Source: Geomonas sp. RF6 (lineage in GTDB: Bacteria; Desulfobacterota; Desulfuromonadia; Geobacterales; Geobacteraceae). From it: 64,000 bases of DNA. Location: NCBI RefSeq assembly GCF_021044625.1, contig NZ_CP087999.1, forward strand, positions 1,691,001 to 1,755,000. The letters run 5' to 3'. The translations under genes were made by a program, and so were the position numbers. The notes below the pieces were generated by a model. That model was not told the DNA's origin and did not search any database. It saw only the letters and a program-made list of their open reading frames with translations. Shown here in pieces: positions 9,390-18,158 of this stretch. The stretch's first letter is position 1. Every line of letters begins with the position of its first letter.

Positions 9390-9675
9390 GGCTATTGTGT
9401 AAAGCCCCCTCAGACCACCCGGACCCTTAGGGAAGACTCACTTTTTTCACTCAGAATTAGGCTTTCGCAATTTTGGACATTGACGCAGGCGTCCTATCAA
9501 AGTACAAGGAGAAGCTGGCACACTATCCGGGAAAAGAAGTTACTCACTCCTCTCCTCAAACAACAGTAGAGGGAGGGATTCAACCTTCCTCTTCAGTCGA
9601 CTTGAAGGCGGTGTGGAGGGGTATACAGTGAGCGGCTGCCTTCTTTCCGTTTTCAATGAGTGGAGGGGATGACCG
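9390..9675. other. Non-coding stretch upstream of the DUF3187 gene
   Basis: No supported gene. The only structure I see is the dyad GACGC-AG-GCGTC at 9482-9493. It is presumably the promoter region for the plus-strand gene at 9676; short frames here are not convincing. Confidence 0.35.
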
Positions 9676-10689
9676 ATGAAGAGAAATTTTCGCCTGTTTC
9701 GCCTGTTGCTCCTTGTACCGTCACTCCTTCTCGCCGGCACCACCGCGGGTGCGGCGGAGCTCGGCCCCTTCAACACGCAGGACCAGAGCCCCCTGGTGCA
9801 GATATACGGCCTCCCGGCGCAGGAGAGCGCGACGGTCCTCGGCAAAGGGAGGTACCTCGCCCGGGTGGCGCTCGACGTCGCCAACAACAACGCCATCGAA
9901 AACACCCCTCGGGAATCGATCACCCTTGACGGCGAGTCGTGGCGCACGACGCTGACGCTGCGCCGCGGCTTCGAGGGGGGGCTGGAGGGGGGGATCGAGA
10001 TCCCCTTCGTCTACCAGGGGGGGGGCGTATTCGACGACTTCATCGAGAACTGGCACGACTTCTTCGGACTGCCGCAAGGGGGGCGCAAGGAGGAGCCGCA
10101 AGACCGCCTCAGCTACGTCTACACGAAGGACTCCCGCGAGCGCCTGCGCATGGACCGCTCCCGGGGAGGGATCGGCGACGTGCGGCTGACCGGCGGATAC
10201 CAGCTCTACCAGGACCTCCAGAACGGCCGCGCCGTCGCCGTGCGCGCCGCGCTGAAGCTCCCCACCGGGGAGAGCAGCAGGCTCCACGGGAGCGGCAGCA
10301 CCGATCTCTCCCTGTGGCTGAGCGCGCAGCAGGACCTCCCCCTCGAGCGCCTCGGCGCCGTCGCCTTCTTCGGATCGCTCGGGGGGCTCGCGAAGACGCG
10401 CGGGGACGTCATTCCGGACCAGGAGCGCTACCTCGTCGGATTCGGGTCGCTCGGGGCCGGGTGGACCCCGTGGCGCCCGGTCGCCTTCAAGGTGCAGCTC
10501 TCCGGGCACTCACCCTTTTACCACGGCAGCTCGCTCGACGAGCTCGATGCGTTCTCCCTCCTGCTCCTCACCGGGGGGACGATCTCCTTTTCCGAGAGCA
10601 CCTCGCTGGACATCGGAGTCTCCGAGGACATCATCGTAAACGCCTCTCCGGACGTCGCTTTTCACCTTTCACTTTCCACGAAGTTCTGA
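9676..10689 (+). CDS. DUF3187-type outer-membrane-associated protein
   Basis: 337 residues with a clear Sec signal peptide (basic start MKRNFRLFR, Leu-rich core, AxA-like cleavage near residue 27). The rest is rich in alternating hydrophobic and aromatic strands and ends LSLSTKF with a C-terminal Phe, as in outer-membrane beta-barrels. The pattern (LPAQESATVL...YLARVALDVANN, then GGLEGGIEIPFVYQGGG, LKLPTGESS) matches my memory of the DUF3187 family, which has no assigned biochemical role. It ends 48 bp before citC on the same strand; shared transcription is possible but no functional link is evident. Confidence 0.7.
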   Translation: MKRNFRLFRLLLLVPSLLLAGTTAGAAELGPFNTQDQSPLVQIYGLPAQESATVLGKGRYLARVALDVANNNAIENTPRESITLDGESWRTTLTLRRGFEGGLEGGIEIPFVYQGGGVFDDFIENWHDFFGLPQGGRKEEPQDRLSYVYTKDSRERLRMDRSRGGIGDVRLTGGYQLYQDLQNGRAVAVRAALKLPTGESSRLHGSGSTDLSLWLSAQQDLPLERLGAVAFFGSLGGLAKTRGDVIPDQERYLVGFGSLGAGWTPWRPVAFKVQLSGHSPFYHGSSLDELDAFSLLLLTGGTISFSESTSLDIGVSEDIIVNASPDVAFHLSLSTKF

Positions 10690-10737
10690 TGGTATACATG
10701 GTTTGGTTTACAATGGGAAAGTGTTAGAGTATCCGCC

Positions 10738-11733
10738 ATGGTAGTGCCGATCCTATCGAAGACCGATCTGGAGCAGGCCAAAGCCCTCATCACGGCCAGC
10801 GGCCTCTCTTTCGATCCCCCTTTCGACGACCTGGTGGGGATCTTCCACAGTGGTGCGCCTGAGGCGGTCGGTGCCCGCAGCGGACGCCTCCTGAAGATGC
10901 TCGCGGTGCGGCCGGAGAGCCAGGGGGGTTCCCTCCTCGCCCAGATCGTCACCGAGCTCGTGCGCCGCGGCTACGAGCACGGCGTCGATTCCTTTTTCAT
11001 CTTCACCTCCCCGGCCCACGCCCCCTCGTTCCAGTCGTTGAACTTCAACCTTCTCGTCACCCACAAGAAAAGCGCCCTCATGGAGTACGGCAACGGCCTC
11101 TCCCGCTACCTCGAGGAGCACCGGCACCTGGTGAATCCGGGGAACAATGGCGCGATAGTGGCCAACTGCAACCCCTTCACCCGCGGGCACCGCTACCTCG
11201 TGGAGGAGAACGCGAGAAGGGTGGACCACCTCTACCTCTTCGTCGTGCGGGAGGAGAAATCGCTCTTTCCCTTCGAGAGCAGGATCGAGATGGTGCGGCG
11301 GGGTGTGGCGGAGCTGGAAAACGTGACGGTGCTGGAGACCTCCTGGTACGCCATCTCGAGCGTCACCTTCCCGACCTATTTCCTGAAGGAAGGGGACCCG
11401 GGGCACCGGGAGCAGATGGAGCTCGACCTGCAGCTCTTTGCCAGCCGCATCGCCCCCTTTTTCGGAGTCGTGCGCCGCTTCGTCGGCACGGAACCTTTCT
11501 GCGCGACAACCGCCGCCTATAACGCCGCGATGCACCGGGTCCTCCCGGCGTGCGGCATAGAGGTCATCGAGGTGGAGCGGGAACGCGCGGGGGATCTCGC
11601 CATCAGCGCCTCCGCGGTGCGCAGCGCCCTCCTGGACGGCGAGCTCGACTCCCTTGAGAAGCTCGTTCCGGAGTCGACGCTGGGTTATCTCCTTTCCGAC
11701 GAGGGGAGAGAGGTGTGGGAGAGAAGGCGATGA
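10738..11733 (+). CDS. citC: [Citrate (pro-3S)-lyase] ligase
   Basis: Activates citrate lyase by acetylating the thiol of the prosthetic group on the acyl carrier subunit, using acetate and ATP. The 331 residues comprise an N-terminal GNAT-like domain (about 1-130) and a nucleotidyltransferase domain with the signature NPFTRGHRYLVE near 144, plus the late SASAVRSAL motif. Length is close to the usual ~340. It is the first gene of the cit operon; its TGA overlaps the citD ATG as ATGA. Confidence 0.93.
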   Translation: MVVPILSKTDLEQAKALITASGLSFDPPFDDLVGIFHSGAPEAVGARSGRLLKMLAVRPESQGGSLLAQIVTELVRRGYEHGVDSFFIFTSPAHAPSFQSLNFNLLVTHKKSALMEYGNGLSRYLEEHRHLVNPGNNGAIVANCNPFTRGHRYLVEENARRVDHLYLFVVREEKSLFPFESRIEMVRRGVAELENVTVLETSWYAISSVTFPTYFLKEGDPGHREQMELDLQLFASRIAPFFGVVRRFVGTEPFCATTAAYNAAMHRVLPACGIEVIEVERERAGDLAISASAVRSALLDGELDSLEKLVPESTLGYLLSDEGREVWERRR

Positions 11734-11993
11734 AGATAGCGAGAAAGGCGCAGGCCGGAACGATGCAGTCGAGCGATCTCATGGTCTTTCTCGAGCCGGC
11801 GGAGGAGCTTGCCGTGGAGATCGAGAGCACGGTGAAGAAGCAGTTCGAGCACCTGATAAGGGCGAAGGTCGCCGAGGTCCTCTCCCGTCACGGGGTCGAG
11901 GCGGGGCTCGTGCGCATCACCGACCGCGGTGCGCTGGACTACGCCATTGAGGCGCGTCTGGAGACGGCGCTCCAGCGGGGTGCGGAGGGGTAG
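11730..11993 (+). CDS. citD: Citrate lyase acyl carrier protein (gamma subunit)
   Basis: An 87-residue acyl carrier protein that holds the 2'-(5''-phosphoribosyl)-3'-dephospho-CoA arm. I start at MKIARKAQAGTMQSSD. In this frame Ser14 is at the position known to carry the prosthetic group in characterised CitD proteins, which supports the start over an in-frame ATG at 11715. The start codon overlaps the citC stop, implying coupled translation. The next gene begins directly after the stop codon. Confidence 0.93.
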   Translation: MKIARKAQAGTMQSSDLMVFLEPAEELAVEIESTVKKQFEHLIRAKVAEVLSRHGVEAGLVRITDRGALDYAIEARLETALQRGAEG

Positions 11994-12479
11994 ATGGAAG
12001 GTCTCTGGTACAAGGAGTGCAATCAGGGAAGGCGCTTCCTGATAAAGATCACCCCCGGGGAAAACCTCACCACCCGTCTCCTGCAGTTCGCCCATGTCGC
12101 CGACGTCCGCTACGCCGTCATCGTCTCCGCCCTCGGGAGCGTGAAAAACGTGAAGCTGCGCGGCATCAAGACCGGCGCGAAGCTCCCGATCACCACACCG
12201 CGGGTGCAGATCCACGAGATAGAGGGGCCTCTCGAGCTCCTGAGCCTCACCGGGAACATCATGCCCGGATCGGGGGAGACCGACCTTCTCGACTGCCACT
12301 TCCACATCATGCTCGGGAAGTCCTCCGGTGAGGTCGTGGGGGGGCACCTCTACGAGGCGCAGGTATTCGCCACCTGCGAGATCATGCTCTCGGAGCTCAC
12401 GGTGGAAGGGGTGGAGCGGCACGTATCGAAGATCGGCGGGATCCCCACCATCTACATCGACGAGGAGAGAGCGCAATGA
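11994..12479 (+). CDS. PPC-domain (DUF296) protein inside the citrate lyase operon
   Basis: 161 residues, a single PPC/DUF296 domain: a cupin-like trimeric fold seen in plant AT-hook proteins and in bacterial proteins of mostly unknown function. Typical features are VRYAVIVSALGSVKNVKLR, the IHEIEGPLELLSLTGNI strand pair and GGHLYEAQVFATCEIML with conserved His and Cys. There is no AT-hook and no signal peptide. It sits exactly between citD (adjacent stop and start) and citE (ATGA overlap), so it is co-translated with the lyase. That argues for a role in lyase assembly or control, or for binding a related metabolite. No function is proven. Confidence 0.8.
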   Translation: MEGLWYKECNQGRRFLIKITPGENLTTRLLQFAHVADVRYAVIVSALGSVKNVKLRGIKTGAKLPITTPRVQIHEIEGPLELLSLTGNIMPGSGETDLLDCHFHIMLGKSSGEVVGGHLYEAQVFATCEIMLSELTVEGVERHVSKIGGIPTIYIDEERAQ

Positions 12480-13396
12480 CAGACTCGAAGCTGCGCCGCT
12501 CCCTCCTGTACGTCCCGGGGAACATGCCCTCCATGCTGCAGAACATCCCTGTCTTTGAATGCGACGGGGTCATCGTCGACCTGGAGGACGCCGTCCCCCT
12601 GGCGGAGAAGGACGCAGCGCGGCAACTGGTGCGCCGCTTCCTGGAGAACTACACGGAGCGGAACAAGGAAATCCTCGTGCGCATCAACCCCCTCGACACC
12701 CGCTGGGGGTACGAGGACCTGAAGACGGTCCTCCCGGCGCTCCCGGACGGAATCCGCCTCCCGAAGGCGGACACCCCGGAGATCGTGGAGCGCCTCGACA
12801 CGCTCCTCACCGAGTTCGAGGAGGAGCTCGAGCTCCCGATCGGCCGCTTCGGCGTCCTCCCCTCCATAGAGAGCGCGCTCGGGGTCATCAACGCCACCGC
12901 CATCAGCCGCTCCTCGTCTCGCATATTCGCGCTCGCCTTCGGGGCGGAGGACTACACCGCGAGCATGGAGATCGAGCGGACGAAGGGGGGGGAGGAGCTC
13001 TTCAACGCCCGCACCCAGATCCTCTGGGCCGCGAAGGCGGCGGGAATCCAGGCGATAGACACCATCTTCGCAGACGTCTCCGACATGGAGGGGCTAAGAG
13101 CGGAGACCGAGCTCGCAAAGAGGCTCGGCTACACCGGGAAGTCACTGGTGAACCCCCGCCAGATCGAGGTCGTGCACGACGTCTTTGCCCCGAAGGAGGA
13201 AGAGGTCGCCTACGCCCTGGAGGTCATCGAGGCGATAAAGAGGGCCCGCCTCCTGGGGACCGGAGTGATCTCCTTAAAGGGGAAGATGATCGACGCCCCC
13301 GTGGTGAAGAGGGCGGCCCGGGTGCTGCGGACGGCCTACGCCCACGGCATGACCGATACCCCGGTGGACGAGGAGGTCATCCATGGCGCTCAATAG
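12476..13396 (+). CDS. citE: Citrate lyase beta subunit (citryl-ACP lyase)
   Basis: Cleaves citryl-ACP to oxaloacetate and acetyl-ACP. The 306 residues show the HpcH/HpaI-like TIM-barrel pattern: RRSLLYVPGN, VIVDLEDAVPLAEKD, ILVRINPLDTRWG, IRLPKADTPE, LPSIESALGV and FGAEDYTASM, with the acidic Mg2+ ligands in these segments. Its ATG overlaps the preceding stop. The last 14 bp overlap citF, whose ribosome site AGGAGG lies inside citE. Confidence 0.94.
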   Translation: MTDSKLRRSLLYVPGNMPSMLQNIPVFECDGVIVDLEDAVPLAEKDAARQLVRRFLENYTERNKEILVRINPLDTRWGYEDLKTVLPALPDGIRLPKADTPEIVERLDTLLTEFEEELELPIGRFGVLPSIESALGVINATAISRSSSRIFALAFGAEDYTASMEIERTKGGEELFNARTQILWAAKAAGIQAIDTIFADVSDMEGLRAETELAKRLGYTGKSLVNPRQIEVVHDVFAPKEEEVAYALEVIEAIKRARLLGTGVISLKGKMIDAPVVKRAARVLRTAYAHGMTDTPVDEEVIHGAQ

Positions 13397-14921
13397 CCTC
13401 GGCAGGGAGATCCCGGAGAGCTATGCCGGCAGGCGCCTCGTCCCCTACTCGGACCCGTGGTCGCTGAAGCCGGCGGGGCAGATCGCCGCGCGCGAATTGA
13501 GGCGCCGAAACCCGGGGGAAAAGAAGCTTCTCTCGTCGCTCAGGGAGGCGGTCGACGCGGCGGGGTTGCGGGACGGGATGACGATTTCCACCCACCACTC
13601 CCTGAGAAACGGCGATTTCCTCCTGAACATGGTGGTGAACACCCTGGCGGAAATGGGGCTGAAGGGGATCTGGATCGCCTCCTCGTCGGTCCATCCGGTG
13701 CATGCGGAGATCATCCCCCACATACGGAGCGGCGTCATCGCCGGCTTCGAGTGCGGCGTGAACGGCCTTATCGGCGAGCTCGCCAGCAAGGGGGAGATCT
13801 CCTGCCCGATCATCGTCCGCTCCCACGGGGGGAGGGCCCGCTCGGTCATCGAGGGATCGGTGGGGATTGACTGCGCCTTCATCGCCGCCCCCTGCTGCGA
13901 CGAGTACGGCAACCTGAACGGCATCTTCGGCCCTTCCGCCTGCGGGAGCCTCGGCTACGCGCAGGTGGACGCGCTGCACGCGCGGGTCGTCGTCGCGGTG
14001 ACGGACAACCTGGTCCCCTACCCCGCGATCCCGGTGAGCATCCCGCAGGCCCTGGTCGACCACGTCGTACTGGTGGAGCGGCTCGGGGACCCGGCGAAGA
14101 TCGTCTCCACCACGACGCGCATCACCACCGATCCGGTCGGTCTGCAGATCGCGAACTTCGCGGCGCAGGTCATCGACGCCTCCGGCTACCTCGCCGACGG
14201 CTTCTCCTTCCAGACCGGCAGCGGCGGCATATCGCTCGCGGTGGCGGACCGGGTGCGCCAGCTCATGCGCCGGCGCGGCATAAAGGGGAGCTTTGGCTGC
14301 GGCGGGATCACCGGGTACTTCGTGGAGATGCTGGAGGAGGGGCTCTTCTCGGCGCTTCTGGACGTGCAGTGCTTCGACCTCGACGCGGTGCGTTCCATGG
14401 GGAGAAACCGCACCCACCAGGAGATCAGCGCCGACATGTACGCGAGCCCCTTCAACGCCGGGGCGGTGGTGAACAGCCTCGACTGCGTCATCCTCGGCGC
14501 CACGGAGGTCGACAGCGACTTCAACGTGAACGTGAACACGGAGTCGAACGGCTACCTCCTGCACAATACCGGGGGGCACAGCGACACCGCGGCCGGAGCG
14601 AAACTCTCCATCATCGTCGCCCCCTCCATCCGGGGACGGCTCCCGATCGTGAAGGACAGGGTCACCACCGTCACGACCCCGGGGGAAACGATCGGTGTGG
14701 TGGTGACGGAGCGGGGAATCGCCGTGAACGATCGCCTCCCGGAGCTCAGGAAGGAGCTCGCGGCGAGGAAACTGCCGGTGAAAGAGATCGGCCAATTGCA
14801 GCAGGAAATTTACCGTGTCACCGGCACCCCGAGAGCTCTGGAGTTCGAGGATGACGTAGTGGCCCTCATCGAGTACCGGGACGGGAGCATCATCGATGTC
14901 GTTAGACGTGTTAGAGAGTAG
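13383..14921 (+). CDS. citF: Citrate lyase alpha subunit (citrate:acetyl-ACP transferase)
   Basis: Exchanges acetyl for citryl on the acyl carrier subunit. At 512 residues it matches the usual ~510. It has GMTISTHHSLRNGD near 60-75, GSVGIDCAFIAAPCCDEYGNLNG, FQTGSGGISLA and the late LHNTGGHSDTAAGAK, all characteristic of this coenzyme-A-transferase-like subunit. It follows citE with a 14-bp overlap and overlaps citX by 26 bp. Confidence 0.95.
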   Translation: MALNSLGREIPESYAGRRLVPYSDPWSLKPAGQIAARELRRRNPGEKKLLSSLREAVDAAGLRDGMTISTHHSLRNGDFLLNMVVNTLAEMGLKGIWIASSSVHPVHAEIIPHIRSGVIAGFECGVNGLIGELASKGEISCPIIVRSHGGRARSVIEGSVGIDCAFIAAPCCDEYGNLNGIFGPSACGSLGYAQVDALHARVVVAVTDNLVPYPAIPVSIPQALVDHVVLVERLGDPAKIVSTTTRITTDPVGLQIANFAAQVIDASGYLADGFSFQTGSGGISLAVADRVRQLMRRRGIKGSFGCGGITGYFVEMLEEGLFSALLDVQCFDLDAVRSMGRNRTHQEISADMYASPFNAGAVVNSLDCVILGATEVDSDFNVNVNTESNGYLLHNTGGHSDTAAGAKLSIIVAPSIRGRLPIVKDRVTTVTTPGETIGVVVTERGIAVNDRLPELRKELAARKLPVKEIGQLQQEIYRVTGTPRALEFEDDVVALIEYRDGSIIDVVRRVRE

Positions 14922-15387
14922 TATCCTGGCGGCCCGCGACAGGCGCCAGGCCCAGCTGGAGAGTTTTGCCCCGCACTCGCCGTGCCTCATCATGCTCTCC
15001 CTCAACATTCCGGGACCGGAAAAGAGCGGTGAGCGAGCCCAGCGCCTCTTCAACTGGGCGCTCACCAGGCTGGCGGACGAAGCCCCGGTGGAGCTCCTTT
15101 TCAGCGGGACGGACCCCCTCGGCCCGTACGCCCTGTACCAGACCCGCCTCACCCCGCGCGGCGCGAAGGAGAAGGCGGTCGCCATCGAAGGCTCGGAGCC
15201 TGCGGGGCGCCTCATAGACCTCGATGTCTACGATACGAGCGGAAGCGCCTTCGGCAGGAGCTTGCTGGGGCTGGCGCCGCGGCGCTGCCTCGTGTGCGGA
15301 GAGAGCGCGGCGGAGTGCATGCGCCTCAAACGGCACGAGACACGAATTTTACAGGAGGAGGTAGATGCCCTCATTGATGCACTGTGA
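14896..15387 (+). CDS. citX: Apo-citrate lyase phosphoribosyl-dephospho-CoA transferase
   Basis: Transfers the prosthetic group precursor to apo-CitD. 163 residues, close to the ~180 of other CitX proteins. It begins with ARDRRQAQLESF, contains LSLNIPGPEKSG and the hallmark GRLIDLDVYD, and ends RRCLVCGESAAECMRLKRH with the Cys-rich region expected in CitX. It overlaps citF by 26 bp upstream and citG by 23 bp downstream. Confidence 0.9.
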   Translation: MSLDVLESSILAARDRRQAQLESFAPHSPCLIMLSLNIPGPEKSGERAQRLFNWALTRLADEAPVELLFSGTDPLGPYALYQTRLTPRGAKEKAVAIEGSEPAGRLIDLDVYDTSGSAFGRSLLGLAPRRCLVCGESAAECMRLKRHETRILQEEVDALIDAL

Positions 15388-16252
15388 ATCGCAACGACTG
15401 GCCCAGAACCTGCTGCGCGGCGCCTTCCTGGAGCTCTACCTGACCCCGAAGCCCGGTCTCGTCGACCTCGCCGACAGCGGCTCCCACAAGGACCTCTCCG
15501 TCTCCCGCATGGAGGAGTCCCTCACCATCATCTCCGGCTATCTGACGGAGATGGAGCGTTCCCTCGACGCGGGGGAGGATCTGGAGGACCAGATAACGCT
15601 CGGGATCGCCACGGAGCACGCGGTCATGCAGCAGGTCGGCACGAACTGCCACCGCGGCTTCATCTTTCTGAGCGGCCTCCTCCTCAGTGCGAGCCGCCTC
15701 GCTCCCGGGCGCGACGAGCGCGCCCTCTCCGGCGCGGTCGCCTCCCTCGCGCTGCAGCTCTTTGCCAGGACCTCCGACCACAAGAGCAACGGCAGCCGCG
15801 CCCGCAAGCTCTACCAGGTCGGGGGGATCAAGGCTGAGGCGCTGCGGGGGCTCCCTTCCCTCTTCAACGAGGCGCTCCCGGCCTATCGCGCGGAGATCGC
15901 TGCAGAGGGAAACCGCGGCAGCGCGACCTTCGCCATGCTCGCCCGCCTCATGCAGACGGTGGAGGACACCACCGCGCTGCACCGCTGCGGCACCGTGGGG
16001 CTGGCGCGGCTGCGCGAGGACGGCAGGATGCTGGAGCGCCTGATCGCGGAGCGCGACGACTTCATGACCTTTCTCACCAACCTGAACCGTCGCTACATGC
16101 AGATGAACCTCACCATGGGAGGGGTCGCCGACCTCCTCGCTCTCGCCTTCGCCTGGCTGAGCCACACCGGCGAACTCGACCTCGCCACCCGCGGCGACTC
16201 CAAGGTCCACACCACCCCCATCTGGCCCACCCCCTGCACAGCGACCTTCTGA
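15365..16252 (+). CDS. citG: 2-(5''-triphosphoribosyl)-3'-dephospho-CoA synthase
   Basis: Makes the prosthetic-group precursor from ATP and dephospho-CoA. 295 residues, full length. TPKPGLVDLADSGSHKDLS near the N-terminus and the later TNCHRGFIFLSGLLL are family hallmarks. A strong CAGGAGG lies five bases before the ATG. It is the last cit gene and is followed by a hairpin terminator. Citrate uptake and oxaloacetate decarboxylation genes are absent from the surrounding sequence. Confidence 0.92.
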   Translation: MPSLMHCESQRLAQNLLRGAFLELYLTPKPGLVDLADSGSHKDLSVSRMEESLTIISGYLTEMERSLDAGEDLEDQITLGIATEHAVMQQVGTNCHRGFIFLSGLLLSASRLAPGRDERALSGAVASLALQLFARTSDHKSNGSRARKLYQVGGIKAEALRGLPSLFNEALPAYRAEIAAEGNRGSATFAMLARLMQTVEDTTALHRCGTVGLARLREDGRMLERLIAERDDFMTFLTNLNRRYMQMNLTMGGVADLLALAFAWLSHTGELDLATRGDSKVHTTPIWPTPCTATF

Positions 16253-16261
16253 AAGACCTGC

Positions 16262-16285
16262 AGCGGCTCCCCGGGCCGCTTTCTT
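16262..16285 (+). terminator. Probable terminator of the citrate lyase operon
   Basis: AGCGGC-TCCCCGG-GCCGCT followed by TTCTT, ten bases after the citG stop. Good stem, short T-tract. Confidence 0.6.
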
Positions 16286-16299
16286 CAACACCATGGCGG

Positions 16300-16329
16300 T
16301 TTACAATTGGGAAATGCGCATGCTAAGAT
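16300..16329 (+). promoter_or_regulatory. Candidate promoter of the DUF4388/GAF gene
   Basis: TTTACA (16300-16305) and TAAGAT (16324-16329) are 18 bp apart, between the cit terminator and the start at 16423. A related sequence, GGTTTACAATGGGAAA, lies just ahead of citC at about 10700. Confidence 0.4.
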
Positions 16330-16422
16330 GGCGGCCGCACCTACCTCCCCGGCAGTTGTGCGCTCGCAGTGCGGGAAAGTCGTTGCCGCGCCGCGGACGC
16401 CGTCTGCGCAAAGGTTTCCTCT

Positions 16423-18111
16423 ATGGCTTTTGACGGCGACCTGCAATCGCTGCCTATCACCGACCTCATCCAGCTGCTCCACGCCACGGGGAAGAGCGGG
16501 ACGCTCACCCTCACCGGACCTAAGGGGGGTAGCCAGCTCGTCTTCGACGGCGGGTACATCGTAAGCGCCAATCACGTAAACAACAGCATGCGCATCGGGC
16601 GCATACTGGTGGACATGGGGGCGCTCTCCCAGGAAGAGCTGGACAGGGCCCTGAAGTCGCAGGCTCATGCGGGACAAAAGCGCGCCCCGCTGGTGGCAGC
16701 GCTTGTGGAGGCGGGGACGATCCTCCCCCCCCAGGCGTACAAGGGGCTGGAGATCCTCATCGAACTCACCATCGTGGAGGTCCTCACCTGGAGCGAGGGA
16801 ACCTTCTCCTTCGATGTCACGAAAACCTTCGTCTCCGACGAGTACCGCTACTTTCCTGAAAAGCTCGAGCAGCAGATACACCTGAACACCCAGAGCGTGC
16901 TGATGGACGCCCTGCGCATCTACGACGAGCGGAAGCGCGACGGCACCCTCATGGACGCGACCTTCTTCTGTGGTGAGGAACCGGAGGCGGAGCTCAGCCC
17001 GGAGGACCTCGGCCTCGACGCACTGGACGAGCTGGAGACGACGCCGCCGGAGCCGTTCCACGGCCTCGTCGACCAGGAGGAACCGGGGGTGGTGCGTCAG
17101 AGGCTTCGGGCTCTCCTCCCGGGGGTGCCTCCCGAGGGGGTGGAGCGTCTGGTGGCCTATCTCGCCCGGTTGGCGCCGGAAAGTTCCGCCGCCGACCCCT
17201 GCGCCGTGCTCCTGACGGGGGACGCCCTGACCGGCGAGCTCGTACGCGCGGCGTGCGCCGATTCTCTGCGCGGCATCGCCGCAAAGGAAGAGGAGCTCCC
17301 CTCACTTCTGGAGGGTGGCAGGCGCCGTATCATCCTTCTCGGCGCCGAGACCGCTTCCCTCGGTGTCGCGGAGGTGCAGAAGCTCCTCTCCCGGCTCTGC
17401 GAGCGCTTCCCCTCCGTGGAGGTGTATCTCCTCCTGGCGCCCGGCAACCACCAGCTTTTCGCGAGCGCGGTGCAGGGGGGGATCTGCGGCGTCCTTCCGT
17501 GGCCGGAGACGGACGCCGTGGAGACGGTGGTGGAGGATCTCGTGGCGACGTGCGAGGCACTGCGCTACATCGTGCGGAGGGGGCACCCCCGGCAGGCCGA
17601 CCCCTTCCCGCCGCACTTCATGAAGCTCTATCGCGAGCTGGTGCAGCTCGGCACCCCTGCGGAGATCACCCTCTCCCTTCTGCGCTGCGTCGCCGGATTC
17701 TTCCCGAGAGCGGTGACCCTCGTACTCCTGCGCGGCGAGCTGGTGGCAGAGAAGGGGATAGGATTCCGCGCCCCCGGCGCCGTCTCGCCGCTGAAGCTGC
17801 GCATCCCGCTCCATGTGCCGTCCATATTGCGCGACGCCACGGAACAGGGGGAGATCTTCTACGGGAAGGGGGACGACCTGGTACGGGAAAGCCTCTCCCA
17901 CTTCGGCGCGCCCTCCAGCGACGTCCTCCTCCTTCCGGTGCAGAGCATGGGGAGGGTTGTCGCTCTTCTGTACGCAGACTGGGGTGACGGCCCCGCTGCG
18001 GACCCGCAGCTTTCCCTGCTGCAGATCATGGCGCAGCACGCGGGGCTCGTGCTCGACAACGCCCTGTACAGGAAGAGAGTCGCCCAGCACGCTGCACCGC
18101 GCGTCGCCTAG
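16423..18111 (+). CDS. DUF4388 and GAF domain protein, probable signalling protein
   Basis: 562 residues from MAFDGDLQSLPITDL, the typical opening of a DUF4388 domain (about 1-160). The middle (about 250-390) resembles a response-regulator receiver in layout but I see no convincing phospho-Asp. The last 150 residues look like a GAF domain (LSLLQIMAQHAGLVLDNALY is the typical closing helix). There is no DNA-binding or catalytic domain. DUF4388 proteins are common in Geobacteraceae and myxobacteria near motility and signalling genes. A PilT-like ATPase starts 47 bp downstream, suggesting a link to pilus or surface behaviour. The function is not established. Confidence 0.75.
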   Translation: MAFDGDLQSLPITDLIQLLHATGKSGTLTLTGPKGGSQLVFDGGYIVSANHVNNSMRIGRILVDMGALSQEELDRALKSQAHAGQKRAPLVAALVEAGTILPPQAYKGLEILIELTIVEVLTWSEGTFSFDVTKTFVSDEYRYFPEKLEQQIHLNTQSVLMDALRIYDERKRDGTLMDATFFCGEEPEAELSPEDLGLDALDELETTPPEPFHGLVDQEEPGVVRQRLRALLPGVPPEGVERLVAYLARLAPESSAADPCAVLLTGDALTGELVRAACADSLRGIAAKEEELPSLLEGGRRRIILLGAETASLGVAEVQKLLSRLCERFPSVEVYLLLAPGNHQLFASAVQGGICGVLPWPETDAVETVVEDLVATCEALRYIVRRGHPRQADPFPPHFMKLYRELVQLGTPAEITLSLLRCVAGFFPRAVTLVLLRGELVAEKGIGFRAPGAVSPLKLRIPLHVPSILRDATEQGEIFYGKGDDLVRESLSHFGAPSSDVLLLPVQSMGRVVALLYADWGDGPAADPQLSLLQIMAQHAGLVLDNALYRKRVAQHAAPRVA

Positions 18112-18158
18112 AGTTCGAAAGAGATCAAGTCCCGCAGACCACCAGAAAGGGGAAACGT

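Noticed and set aside
9540-9947. 135-codon minus-strand frame upstream of the DUF3187 gene
   Set aside because: It overlaps the signal peptide and N-terminal coding part of the DUF3187 gene and has no ribosome site or family features.
13377-15215. 612-codon minus-strand frame opposite citF and citX
   Set aside because: citF and citX are complete with coupled starts; the antisense translation has no recognisable domain.
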